The notes: generated from the sequence alone by a model not told the origin. DNA of 18,414 bases from CABZJG01 sp965659715 (GCA_965659715.1 CBFHXE010000051.1:1-18414); one strand, 5' to 3'. Shown: positions 7,926-16,081, counted from the stretch's first letter. A program made the numbers and translations.

Positions 7926-7937
7926 ATGTTGGCTTTC

Positions 7938-8660
7938 ATGACAACTAAAATCAGGCTCTTTGTAGATCAACCGCTTGGCACAGCGCAATCTGTTGAATTG
8001 ACGCGCGAGCATGCGCATTATTTATTTTCAGTTATGCGACTATCCGTAGGGGCATCCGTGTCGCTTTTTAATGGCAGGGACGGCCAATGGCAGGCAGAAA
8101 TAATCGAAGCGGGCAAACGCAAAGGTCTATTGCTTTGTCAAAAATGCACCAAAGCCGTGCAGATGCCGCCAGACCTTTGGTTTATGTTTGCCCCGATTAA
8201 AAAATCACGCACCGACTTCATTGTAGAAAAAGCAGCCGAAATGGGCGCAGCGCGCATCTTACCTATACAGACGGAATTCACCAATTCTGAACGTATCCGC
8301 CGCGATCGCCTGCAAGCCCATGCCATTGAAGCTGCAGAACAATGCGGTGGGACCTATGTGCCCAAAGTTGAAGAGATGCGCTCTTTAGAAAGCCTTCTCT
8401 CAGAGTGGCCGTCAGACAGACATCTGCTGTTTTGTGATGAAGAAAAAGTAGGTCAAGCCAACTCTCTTGCGGGTTTTGCAAATGGGCCGTGGGCAATATT
8501 AATTGGACCTGAAGGTGGGTTTTCCCAAACCGAGCGGCAAAAGCTAAAGAATCTGACAAACACCCACAGCATCGCTTTGGGTCCTCGCATTTTACGCGCG
8601 GATACGGCAGCCGTTGCTGCATTAACCTTGTGGCAGACACACCTTGGTGATTGGTCATGA
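7938..8660 (+). CDS. rsmE: 16S rRNA (uracil1498-N3)-methyltransferase RsmE
   Basis: The enzyme methylates U1498 of 16S rRNA with S-adenosylmethionine. The 240 residues have an N-terminal PUA-like RNA-binding part (KIRLFVDQPLG to about residue 65) and a C-terminal SPOUT trefoil-knot domain. The knot signatures are LIGPEGGF (residues 188-195) and LGPRILRADTA (214-224). I chose the ATG at 7938 because family members begin a few residues before KIRLFV; an ATG at 7926 would add four residues and abut the ubiA start codon in a CATATG palindrome. The stop overlaps the next gene by four bases. Confidence 0.95.
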   Translation: MTTKIRLFVDQPLGTAQSVELTREHAHYLFSVMRLSVGASVSLFNGRDGQWQAEIIEAGKRKGLLLCQKCTKAVQMPPDLWFMFAPIKKSRTDFIVEKAAEMGAARILPIQTEFTNSERIRRDRLQAHAIEAAEQCGGTYVPKVEEMRSLESLLSEWPSDRHLLFCDEEKVGQANSLAGFANGPWAILIGPEGGFSQTERQKLKNLTNTHSIALGPRILRADTAAVAALTLWQTHLGDWS

Positions 8661-9178
8661 TTAGACCCGAAGCAAAACGAAAGCTTTGGCGATGGCGCGA
8701 AGTTTTGTTCGGGGCCTCTATTTCTGCTCTTGGCTATCTTTGGGTGGTTTCCTATTTTGGACTTTTACGATGGTTGGGCATTGTTCTTACTTTTGTTGGC
8801 GTTGCTCTTTTATTCATTGGGTTTCAACGCGGCCGTTTTCGCAGTGATAAAGACGGTCCCGGCGTACTAAAGGTGGTCGAAGGGCAAATCGCATATTTTG
8901 GCCCATCAGAGGGTGGTATTGCCGCAATTCCGGACATTAACCACATTTCTTTGGTGACACGTAACGGCGAGCGCTGTTGGCAATTAGGGCAAATGGCATT
9001 GGCCACAATCTATATCCCTGTCACTGCCAAAGGCACAGACGACCTGTTTGATGCTTTTGCAACATTACCCGGCCTAAAGATCGAAAGCATGGTACAAAAA
9101 TTGACCCAAGACACTTCTAAAACTATTTTGATTTGGGAACGCAGAGATATTTCTAGTTCAAAAAATTATTTGCATTGA
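8657..9178 (+). CDS. Membrane protein of unknown function, between rsmE and gshA
   Basis: I do not recognise a named family. The 173 residues begin with a basic stretch (RPEAKRKLWRWR), then two closely spaced hydrophobic helices (about 14-32 and 38-56) that form a hairpin. A soluble domain of about 110 residues follows, with beta-strand-like segments (VVEGQIAYFGPSEGG, INHISLVTRNGERCW) and a C-terminal region ending in a polar tail. The soluble part is most likely cytoplasmic. The ATG at 8657 overlaps the rsmE stop (ATGA), indicating coupling. From memory, Rhodobacterales often carry a protein of this shape at this place, but its role is not known to me. Confidence 0.8.
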   Translation: MIRPEAKRKLWRWREVLFGASISALGYLWVVSYFGLLRWLGIVLTFVGVALLFIGFQRGRFRSDKDGPGVLKVVEGQIAYFGPSEGGIAAIPDINHISLVTRNGERCWQLGQMALATIYIPVTAKGTDDLFDAFATLPGLKIESMVQKLTQDTSKTILIWERRDISSSKNYLH

Positions 9179-9233
9179 CAGCACCCGTATCCACCCCCAC
9201 ATCTAACAGCCAGAGCAGAATGGAGTGCCCTTA

Positions 9234-10604
9234 ATGTCTATCCCCCAATCCGGTGAAGGGTTCATTGAGAAACCTGAACAAATGGTTGAATATCTGGCAT
9301 CGGGTTGTAAGCCTAAATCGGATTGGCGCATTGGAACCGAGCATGAAAAATTCGGGTACTGTAAAGATACGCTTAAACCTATACCCTATTCTGGCGAGCG
9401 CTCGATCCTCACAGTATTAGAAGGCTTGCGAGATGAATATGGTTGGGCTCCGATTTTAGAGGCTGGTAATCTCATCGGTTTGAGCAAAAACGGCGCCAAT
9501 GTTTCGCTAGAACCGGGAGGTCAGTTAGAATTATCTGGCGCTCCACTCGAAACCATCCATGAAACCTGTGACGAGGTGAACACCCATTTGCGTGAAGTTA
9601 GATCAGTGGCTGATCGGGTGGGTGTTGGCTTTATCGGAATGGGTGCAGCGCCAACATGGCATCATGAAGACATGCCTGTGATGCCTAAAGGCCGCTATAA
9701 ACTCATGACTGATTATATGGACCAGGTTGGCAGCATGGGAAAATCCATGATGTATCGCACCTGTACGGTTCAGGTAAATCTCGATTTTGCCTCTGAGGCC
9801 GATATGGTTCAAAAAATGCGGGTGGCATTGGCTTTGCAGCCGGTCGCAACAGCACTTTTTGCCAACTCGCCCTTTTTTGAAGGTAAACTAAACGGTCATC
9901 AAAGCTGGCGTAGCCGTATCTGGCGCGATTTAGATGCAGATAGAACCGGTATGTTGCCCTTTGTGTTTGAAGACGGTTTTGGCTTTGAAGCCTGGGTCGA
10001 TTACGCGCTTGATGTGCCAATGTATTTTGTTTACCGCGACGGGAAGTACCTTAATGCCTTAGGCCAATCCTTTCGGGATTTTTTAAAAGGGCAGCTGCCT
10101 GCCCTTCCCGGCCAAATTCCTACTTTGGGAGACTGGGCAGACCACTTAACAACAATTTTTCCCGAAGCGCGCGTGAAACAATTCATTGAAATGCGCGGAG
10201 CGGACGGCGGCCCATGGCGCAGGCTATGCGCCCTTCCGGCATTTTGGGTCGGATTGTGCTATGATCAAACCGCATTGGATGCTGCCTGGGATTTGGTTAA
10301 AGGTTGGGATGCCGAAACAAGAGAGAAGTTGCGCGTAGCGGCATCACAAAAGGGTTTGAATGCGTCTGTTGATGGCATCGAATTGTCAGCGTTGTCCAAA
10401 GAAGTGGTGGCGCTTGCGCATCGGGGATTAGAATTGCGGGCGCGCAAAGGTGCCAACGGATTACTTGCAAACGAAACCCATTTTTTGAATGCACTGCATG
10501 ACACTTTAGCCTCTGGAAAGTCACCAGCAGATGAATTGATAGATCTTTACAACGCTGAGTGGCAACAAGATGTCTCACCTATTTTCAACGCAATGAGTTA
10601 CTAA
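9234..10604 (+). CDS. gshA: Glutamate--cysteine ligase, plant-type
   Basis: This is the first enzyme of glutathione synthesis. It joins glutamate and cysteine with ATP in the cytoplasm. The 456 residues match the plant/alphaproteobacterial class, not the E. coli class: GTEHEKF (34-40), SLEPGGQLELSG (91-102), MYRTCTVQVNLD, NSPFFEGK and MRGADGGPWRRLCALPAFW (320-338). C332 and C342 lie ten residues apart in the region where the plant enzymes carry a redox-active cysteine pair; whether these form a bond is not known. The ATG at 9234 is set by GGAG at 9222-9225, eight bases before it; an in-frame GTG at 9225 overlaps that site and is rejected. The gene is likely in one operon with rsmE and the membrane protein. 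Confidence 0.96.
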   Translation: MSIPQSGEGFIEKPEQMVEYLASGCKPKSDWRIGTEHEKFGYCKDTLKPIPYSGERSILTVLEGLRDEYGWAPILEAGNLIGLSKNGANVSLEPGGQLELSGAPLETIHETCDEVNTHLREVRSVADRVGVGFIGMGAAPTWHHEDMPVMPKGRYKLMTDYMDQVGSMGKSMMYRTCTVQVNLDFASEADMVQKMRVALALQPVATALFANSPFFEGKLNGHQSWRSRIWRDLDADRTGMLPFVFEDGFGFEAWVDYALDVPMYFVYRDGKYLNALGQSFRDFLKGQLPALPGQIPTLGDWADHLTTIFPEARVKQFIEMRGADGGPWRRLCALPAFWVGLCYDQTALDAAWDLVKGWDAETREKLRVAASQKGLNASVDGIELSALSKEVVALAHRGLELRARKGANGLLANETHFLNALHDTLASGKSPADELIDLYNAEWQQDVSPIFNAMSY

Positions 10605-10694
10605 AAGCAAAGTTGCAAACATTCAATTTTAACTATTAACGTATTGGTTAAGATATCCGCCGTATTCTCATCATTGGGTGAAATAGGTGGTGAA

Positions 10695-10958
10695 ATGCAA
10701 AGCTCTGACGATTCTGTCGCTCCGATTATTATTAAGCGAAAAACAATTATAAATAGCAGCGCCTCTGTTGAAACAGTTGAAACTGGCCAATACGAATTCT
10801 TCATTGAAACCTTTAAAGGCGATGCAAGCCTAGGCGAAATAGAGATGTCAGCCTATCAACAGATCAAAGAGGTGCAGCTTGAGGAGGGTGAATATAGCAT
10901 CATTTTTTCTGGTGGGCTGTCCGTGGACCCAGAAACGATTTCTGCCGTAAGGGACTAA
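10695..10958 (+). CDS. Orphan small acidic protein
   Basis: I do not recognise this 87-residue protein. It is acidic, has no membrane helix, signal peptide or cysteine, and shows alternating polar and hydrophobic stretches (YEFFIETFKG, GEYSIIFSGG) that suggest a small beta-rich fold. The ATG at 10695 has AGGTGG at 10685-10690; an in-frame TTG at 10644 would add 17 residues. It stands between gshA and the kinase-like gene with gaps of about 90 and 30 bases. The good ribosome binding site and plausible amino-acid use favour a real gene, but no homology supports it. Confidence 0.55.
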   Translation: MQSSDDSVAPIIIKRKTIINSSASVETVETGQYEFFIETFKGDASLGEIEMSAYQQIKEVQLEEGEYSIIFSGGLSVDPETISAVRD

Positions 10959-10991
10959 AACTCACGCTTGCTTCAGCGCGCACCCTACCCT

Positions 10992-11906
10992 ATGGCAAAT
11001 AGTTGTGAAAAGGGTATGAACAGATTGCCAACCGAACAGCTGAAAAATGAACTGATACACCTTGGGATATTAAAGGCCCCTGCGGAATGGATTGAATTGG
11101 ACGGGGGGCGATCCAATCGTGTTTGGCATTTAAGAACGAATAATGATTTGGATTTATGTGTAAAGCTCTATCCCAAAGACCCTTGGGAAAACCCTCTATT
11201 TGCAAATGATCCTTTGGGTGAACACGCATGCCTAAAGGCCTTGGCGCCGCATGGACTCAGTCCGACACCTGTTGCATTTATTGAAACATCTGTTGGCCCT
11301 TGCCTAATCTATGAGCATATTTCGGGAACCATCCTTGAAGACCAAGTTACCCTGATCGCTCAATGCTTGGCGCAATTGCATCAATTGCCAGCTCCAAAGG
11401 GTTTGCGCGAAGCCTCGGTTGGCTCTGAGCAGATTGGCGCAGATGGGCTTTATATACTTGGCAAGTGTAAAACCCCCACCAAAAAGCTGCTTCAAAACCT
11501 TATGCCTGATACCTATGTTAAGCCAGTTGAGCAGCGGCAAATGATCCATGCCGATCCCGTGCCTGCAAACATTATCGTGAGCGAAGGCAAGGCAAAGTTA
11601 ATTGATTGGCAGTGCCCTGCCTTTGGCGATCCAGCCGAAGACCTATGCCATTTTCTATCGCCGGCAATGCAATGGCTTTATCGTCAATCTATTTTGCCCG
11701 ATGTCGAAGTTTCGTCTTTTATAAGCAGTTATGCACAATACTCTAAAGCGTTTGATCAATCCCGGTTTTTAGATTTGCGCGCTTGGTATTCGTGGCGGAT
11801 CGCTGCTTATTGTCTGTGGCAGTTTGAATATGGAAATTCAGCCTATCAAAGGCCGTTAGAGCTTGAAATTTCTGCCCTAGAAAAAGCGCATTCCAAGATA
11901 GCTTAG
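10992..11906 (+). CDS. APH / choline-kinase family phosphotransferase
   Basis: This is a small-molecule kinase of the aminoglycoside phosphotransferase fold, 304 residues. Visible features are GGRSNRVWHL as the nucleotide loop, VKLYP with the likely ATP-contacting lysine K58, an EH pair near 77, the catalytic loop IHADPVPANIIV (H186, D188, N193), and LIDWQCPAFGDPAEDL with metal-binding D205. The HxDxxxxN motif and DW pair are those of choline/ethanolamine kinases and APH enzymes. The substrate cannot be told; antibiotic resistance is only one of many options and nothing here points to it. Starts at 10968 (TTG), 10992 (ATG) and 11016 (ATG) are all possible, none with a good ribosome binding site. 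The 3' end overlaps ubiB tail to tail by 30 bases. Confidence 0.82.
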   Translation: MANSCEKGMNRLPTEQLKNELIHLGILKAPAEWIELDGGRSNRVWHLRTNNDLDLCVKLYPKDPWENPLFANDPLGEHACLKALAPHGLSPTPVAFIETSVGPCLIYEHISGTILEDQVTLIAQCLAQLHQLPAPKGLREASVGSEQIGADGLYILGKCKTPTKKLLQNLMPDTYVKPVEQRQMIHADPVPANIIVSEGKAKLIDWQCPAFGDPAEDLCHFLSPAMQWLYRQSILPDVEVSSFISSYAQYSKAFDQSRFLDLRAWYSWRIAAYCLWQFEYGNSAYQRPLELEISALEKAHSKIA

Positions 11907-13409
11907 CAACGCTCCGCCAATCAGTGACATGACGATCCACATTGGCAAAAGCCCAACGGGTTTTTTCCGTTCTGGTTCATAAACCTCAGATTGCCTTACC
12001 AAAGCTCTTTCGACCAATTGTGGCAATCGAGGTCCGAAGCGCGACAAAACCCGCGCAGTTTTAGCCAAATCATGTAAAACGGCCTTTGGGCCAATACTTT
12101 GGCGGATATAATCTTCAACAACAGGCCGAGCAACCTGCCAGATATTTATGTGTGGATTTAGCGACCGTGCGACGCCCTCAACAACCACCATAGTGCGCTG
12201 AAGCAGGATCAATTCAGTACGGGTTTCCATGCCAAATCGTTCGGTAACCTCAAAAAGGTAGCTCAGTAACCGGCCCATTGAAATCCGCGTTGCATCCATG
12301 CCAAAAATCGGTTCACCAACGGCGCGTAACGCGCGCGCAAATTCGTCAACATCGCGATCGGCTGGAACATAGCCAGCTTCAAAATGGACCTCGGCAACCC
12401 GCTTATAGTCCCTGCGAATGAAGCCAAATAGGATTTCTGCATAAACCCGTCTGGTATACTCATCGATATGACCCATGATACCAAAGTCATAGGCAACGAT
12501 ATCACCGCTTGCAGAAACCTTTAAATTGCCTTGATGCATATCGGCGTGAAAATAACCATCACGCAATGCATGTTTTAAAAACAATTGTAGGACACGCTCT
12601 CCTAGCTCGGCGCAGTCGTGACCCGCAGCTTCTAGCGCGTCATTGTCTCCAAGTGGTGTTCCACCAACCCAATCGAGGGTCATCACCCGTCGGCTCGATA
12701 GTGGCCATTGAATGGAGGGCAACTGAAAACCACTGTCATTCTTTGTGTTCGCTGCAAATTCTGAAGCTGCTGAACTTTCCAATCTAAGGTCAAGCTCACC
12801 TTGTACAACACCGTCAAAATGGGTGATCACTTCGATTGGACGCAACCGCCGAGACGATGGCGATAACATTTCGATTAATCGGGCTGCAAAATAAAATGCA
12901 TCGATATCTTTTTGAAAGGCCTTTTCTATATTCGGCCGCAAAACTTTTACCGCAACCAATTTATCGGTCTCGCGAATGCGCGCCTTGTGGACCTGCGCGA
13001 TCGAGGCGGCCGCAACCGGTTCACTAAAATCGGAAAATACGGTGTCGGGATCGCTCCCGGTTTCTTCCAAAAAGCTGGCTTTTGCCTCATCGGTGGAAAA
13101 AGGTGGCAGCTTATCTTGCAGAACACGCAATTGCAGCGCCAACTCGTCGCCAACCACATCTGGCCGAGTTGATAAAATCTGACCAAACTTAATATAGGCC
13201 GGCCCCAATGATGTAAGCGCACGCGTGGCCGGCGGCATTGTCGGGTCGCCCTTTAGCCCCAGCCACTTAAATGGCCAACCCAAAATACGTGCGGCGAGCC
13301 GCAGCGACTGCGGGGCTTCAACCGCATCCAGAACAACCTGCATCGCGCCCGTTCGTTCAAACGTCGCACCCGTGCGGATCAATCGCCATATGTTATGAGG
13401 TCCCCGCAC
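11877..13409 (-). CDS. ubiB: Ubiquinone biosynthesis atypical kinase/ATPase UbiB
   Basis: UbiB belongs to the ABC1/ADCK/UbiB family and is required for ubiquinone synthesis; it is thought to act as an ATPase that helps lipid intermediates leave the membrane. The 510 residues show the KxGQ motif (KFGQ, 74-77), the alanine-rich nucleotide loop VAAASIAQVH (132-141), K155 in VAVKVLRP, HADMHQGNL, and the DFG metal site. One or two hydrophobic segments at the C-terminus (about 487-508) anchor it in the membrane. The start is a GTG that directly follows the ubiE stop (TAG then GTG), and the expected N-terminus RGPHNIWRLIRTGATFERTG confirms it. It is the second gene of the ubiE-ubiB operon. Confidence 0.95.
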   Translation of the reverse strand: MRGPHNIWRLIRTGATFERTGAMQVVLDAVEAPQSLRLAARILGWPFKWLGLKGDPTMPPATRALTSLGPAYIKFGQILSTRPDVVGDELALQLRVLQDKLPPFSTDEAKASFLEETGSDPDTVFSDFSEPVAAASIAQVHKARIRETDKLVAVKVLRPNIEKAFQKDIDAFYFAARLIEMLSPSSRRLRPIEVITHFDGVVQGELDLRLESSAASEFAANTKNDSGFQLPSIQWPLSSRRVMTLDWVGGTPLGDNDALEAAGHDCAELGERVLQLFLKHALRDGYFHADMHQGNLKVSASGDIVAYDFGIMGHIDEYTRRVYAEILFGFIRRDYKRVAEVHFEAGYVPADRDVDEFARALRAVGEPIFGMDATRISMGRLLSYLFEVTERFGMETRTELILLQRTMVVVEGVARSLNPHINIWQVARPVVEDYIRQSIGPKAVLHDLAKTARVLSRFGPRLPQLVERALVRQSEVYEPERKKPVGLLPMWIVMSLIGGALLSYLGMRFF

Positions 13410-14162
13410 CTAAATTTTCCACCCCGAATGTAAGCAAGCAACCCCAGCTGTTAAATTACGATATTTGGCATTTTCAAATCCCGCAGATCGCACCATGTTC
13501 AAGAACTTATCCTGATCCGGAAATTTTCGAATGGACTCGACCAGATATTGATAGCTGTCGCGGTCATTTGCAATCAACTGACCCATCAAGGGAATAAGAT
13601 TAAATGAATAACGATCATAGGCCCATTGCATCGCCGGGTTGGGGATTAGCGAAAACTCTAGAACCATCAGGCGGCCACCAGGCCTAAGAACACGAAACGC
13701 TTCGTTCAACGCGTCCTGTGGGCGGGTCACATTGCGAATGCCAAAACTGATTGTATAGACATCAAAGCTATTATCGGGAAACGGCAGAGCCATTGCATCG
13801 CCAACCGACCAATCCAGTTGATCAGCCATCTGACTGGCCTCGGCACGTTTACGGCCCTCAACAAGCATTTTTTCGGTCAAATCCAAAACTGTTGCATGGC
13901 CTTGTCCCGCTCGCTTTAAAAACCGATAGGCAATATCGCCGGTCCCGCCCGCAACGTCCAATAGCTTTTGCCCTGAGCGTGGGGCCAGCCAATCCATCAT
14001 TGCGTCTTTCCAAACCCGGTGGATACCGCCAGACATCACGTCATTCATGATATCATAGCGCGAGGCAACACTGCCGAAAACGCCTTGGACACGGCCTGCT
14101 TTTTCCGACTCGGACACCGTCTCAAATCCAAAATGGGTTGTTTTCTCTGACTGGTTAGCCAT
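13410..14162 (-). CDS. ubiE: Demethylmenaquinone/2-polyprenyl-6-methoxy-benzoquinol C-methyltransferase
   Basis: This SAM-dependent methyltransferase adds the C-methyl group to the ubiquinone ring. The 250 residues contain THFGFETV at the N-terminus, VASRYDIMNDVMSGGIHRVWK, the SAM motif LLDVAGGTGDIAYRF, the post-motifs DLTEKML and VGDAMALPFPDNSFD, and FRVLRPGGRLMVLEFS. The ATG at 14162 fits the family N-terminus; a longer frame to 14192 adds ten residues. Only ubiquinone-pathway neighbours are seen, so a menaquinone role is not suggested. It abuts ubiB with no gap and is divergent from mutM across 210 bases. Confidence 0.97.
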   Translation of the reverse strand: MANQSEKTTHFGFETVSESEKAGRVQGVFGSVASRYDIMNDVMSGGIHRVWKDAMMDWLAPRSGQKLLDVAGGTGDIAYRFLKRAGQGHATVLDLTEKMLVEGRKRAEASQMADQLDWSVGDAMALPFPDNSFDVYTISFGIRNVTRPQDALNEAFRVLRPGGRLMVLEFSLIPNPAMQWAYDRYSFNLIPLMGQLIANDRDSYQYLVESIRKFPDQDKFLNMVRSAGFENAKYRNLTAGVACLHSGWKI

Positions 14163-14204
14163 ATGTGGGCGCTCTCGTTTTTCAACACACACTTACAGTA
14201 TGAG

Positions 14205-14244
14205 CAGGCGTGAATACAATGCGGCAGTTGCGCCTGTTTTTTAT
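14205..14244 (+). terminator. Hairpin followed by a T-run in the ubiE/mutM divergent region
   Basis: The arms CAGGCG (14205-14210) and CGCCTG (14231-14236) are perfect inverted copies around a 20-base loop. Six T residues (14237-14242) follow on the plus strand. This resembles a weak intrinsic terminator or attenuator. No plus-strand gene lies upstream of it, so it would have to act on a leader starting between 14163 and 14204. The loop is long for a terminator, so the call is tentative. Confidence 0.3.
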
Positions 14245-14360
14245 CATTTTTATTGCTGGCAAGCCCGCAAGACTTGGAAGCACGAGCCGCGTTCAAATTT
14301 TACTACAGAGTTCTGGAAAGCACTGGCCCGAAGCTATATAGACAAAAGAGCCAAAAACCG

Positions 14361-14366
14361 GGAAGA
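14361..14366 (+). promoter_or_regulatory. Ribosome binding site of mutM
   Basis: GGAAGA lies seven bases before the ATG at 14373 and decides the start. It agrees with the invariant mature N-terminus PELPEVE of the enzyme; the longer frame open to 14253 is therefore not used. Confidence 0.7.
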
Positions 14367-14372
14367 TCAAAA

Positions 14373-15224
14373 ATGCCTGAATTGCCCGAAGTCGAAACCG
14401 TTCTGCGCGGCCTTGCGCCAGTTTTAGAGGGCAGAACCATTGTAAAGGCAAAGGTGAACCGACCGGATCTAAGATGGCCATTTCCTGAAAATATGGCCGG
14501 ACGTATCAGCGGACAGAAGATTTCCAAATTGTGGCGCCGTTCAAAATATATACTGGCAGATTTATCCAGCGGTGAAAGCTTGCTGGTCCATTTGGGCATG
14601 TCTGGAAGAATACTCATATCGGGTGATCCTTTGGGGAAGTTTGTGCATGACCATCCAACGGCTCAAAAGCATGACCATGTGGTTTTTGATATTGAAAATG
14701 GGGCGCGGGTAACATTCAACGATCCGCGCCGGTTTGGGGCCATGGATTTACTGAGCACTGATAGCGCTGAGCACCATCCCCTACTGCGCGATATTGGACC
14801 GGAACCTTTGAGCAATGCGTTCAACGAAACCTACCTTATCGAGCGCGTCAAAGGAAAAAATTCAGCGATTAAATCCGTTCTTTTGGATCAAAAAGTTGTG
14901 GCCGGGCTTGGCAATATTTATGTTTGCGAAGCCCTTTACAGGGCGGAAATTTCACCTGAGCGCAAAGCTGGAAAAACGTCAAAAAAGCGGCTTGCAGCCT
15001 TGGTTCCAATCATACGCCAAGTTTTGGACGAGGCAATAAAAGCGGGTGGCTCATCATTGCGAGATTTTCGTCAAGCCGATGGTGAGCTTGGTTATTTTCA
15101 GCATACCTTCAATGTCTACGGACGCGAAGGATTGCCTTGCCCGACTGATGGCTGTGACCAGGTTGTGCAACGCATCGTGCAATCTGGAAGATCGAGTTTT
15201 TATTGTAAAAACTGCCAAAAGTAG
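14373..15224 (+). CDS. mutM: Formamidopyrimidine-DNA glycosylase (Fpg)
   Basis: The enzyme removes 8-oxoguanine and formamidopyrimidines from DNA and cuts the strand by beta/delta elimination. The 283 residues have the catalytic MPELPEVE N-terminus (P2 as nucleophile, E3), the conserved lysine K58 in RRSKYIL (K57 without Met), FNDPRRFG, GLGNIYVCEALY with the helix-two-turn-helix, and the C-terminal zinc finger C256-x4-C261-x16-C278-x2-C281 with SGRSSFYC. All key residues are present. It is followed after 80 bases by the enoyl-CoA hydratase gene on the same strand. Confidence 0.97.
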   Translation: MPELPEVETVLRGLAPVLEGRTIVKAKVNRPDLRWPFPENMAGRISGQKISKLWRRSKYILADLSSGESLLVHLGMSGRILISGDPLGKFVHDHPTAQKHDHVVFDIENGARVTFNDPRRFGAMDLLSTDSAEHHPLLRDIGPEPLSNAFNETYLIERVKGKNSAIKSVLLDQKVVAGLGNIYVCEALYRAEISPERKAGKTSKKRLAALVPIIRQVLDEAIKAGGSSLRDFRQADGELGYFQHTFNVYGREGLPCPTDGCDQVVQRIVQSGRSSFYCKNCQK

Positions 15225-15239
15225 AGACACGCATATTTC

Positions 15240-15267
15240 TGGACATGGTTTTTCTTTATGTGCTAAG
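15240..15267 (+). promoter_or_regulatory. Possible promoter of the enoyl-CoA hydratase gene
   Basis: TGGACA (15240-15245) could be a -35 box. GCTAAG (15262-15267) lies 16 bases further on and could be the -10 box. The pair lies about 40 bases before the start codon in the short gap after mutM. The -10 match is poor by E. coli standards, so this is only a suggestion. Confidence 0.3.
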
Positions 15268-15304
15268 GGGTAAATTCTGATCGAAACAACCGAAAGTCTG
15301 TTTC

Positions 15305-16081
15305 ATGGCCTATGAGACGATAATCGTCGACGTCGAAGATCACGTTGCGCTGATCACGTTAAATCGCCCCACTGCCCTAAACGCATTGAATGACCAATTG
15401 CTTGGTGAGTTATGCGATGCTTTGGCAGATGCACAAAAAAATGAAAAGGTGCGCTGCATCGTGTTAACCGGTTCCGAAAAGGCGTTTGCCGCCGGTGCAG
15501 ACATTAAAATGATGAGCGAAAAAAGCTTTGTTGATGCATTTGCTGGCAATCTTTTCACTGAGGCCTCTGATCGGATTACAGCGGTGCGCAAACCTATTGT
15601 TGCGGCTGTATCTGGTTATGCGCTGGGCGGCGGCTGTGAACTTGCAATGATGTGTGATTTTATCATTTGCTCTGACACCGCCAAATTCGGCCAGCCTGAA
15701 ATTAACCTTGGGGTTTCGCCGGGGCTCGGTGGAACACAGCGTCTGACAAAGTTCATTGGCAAATCAAAAGCCATGGACATGAATTTGACCGGCCGGTTTA
15801 TGGAAGCAGAAGAAGCGGAAAGATGCGGCCTAGTTAGCCGTGTAGTGCCCGTTAAAAACCTCATGAGCGAAGCAATGGGCGCAGCGACTAAAATCGCCGA
15901 AAAGTCGATGATCACAGCCATGGCCGTGAAAGAAATGGTGAACCGCTCTTATGAAACCACTTTGCAGGAAGGTCTATTGTTCGAGCGCCGTGTGTTTCAT
16001 TCATTATTCGCGACAGAGGACCAAAAAGAAGGCATGGCTGCCTTTATGGAAAAGCGAGAGGCAAAATTTCGCGATAAATAA
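15305..16081 (+). CDS. Enoyl-CoA hydratase
   Basis: This is a crotonase-fold enzyme of 258 residues that adds water across the double bond of enoyl-CoA, as in fatty-acid beta-oxidation. The oxyanion-hole segments are AFAAGADIKMM (about 60-70) and YALGGGCELAMMCD (105-118). Both catalytic glutamates of true hydratases are present: E112 in GGGCELA and E132 in GQPEINLG. This favours a hydratase over an isomerase or another crotonase family member. The start ATG at 15305 has only a weak GAAAG upstream. The gene is upstream of rpsT, which has its own likely promoter. Confidence 0.93.
   Translation: MAYETIIVDVEDHVALITLNRPTALNALNDQLLGELCDALADAQKNEKVRCIVLTGSEKAFAAGADIKMMSEKSFVDAFAGNLFTEASDRITAVRKPIVAAVSGYALGGGCELAMMCDFIICSDTAKFGQPEINLGVSPGLGGTQRLTKFIGKSKAMDMNLTGRFMEAEEAERCGLVSRVVPVKNLMSEAMGAATKIAEKSMITAMAVKEMVNRSYETTLQEGLLFERRVFHSLFATEDQKEGMAAFMEKREAKFRDK

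Noticed and set aside
10968..11906. Reading the kinase-like protein as an aminoglycoside resistance gene
   Set aside because: The fold is shared by many metabolic kinases, and no resistance-gene neighbours, integrons or mobile elements are present.
14219..14341. Possible 40-residue leader peptide upstream of mutM (starts MRQLRLFFIIFIAG)
   Set aside because: There is no ribosome binding site, and the frame overlaps a hairpin. The hydrophobic start may be chance from the T-run.
14253..14372. Forty-residue N-terminal extension of MutM in the same frame
   Set aside because: The enzyme needs the processed N-terminal proline of PELPEVE as nucleophile, so translation must start at 14373.
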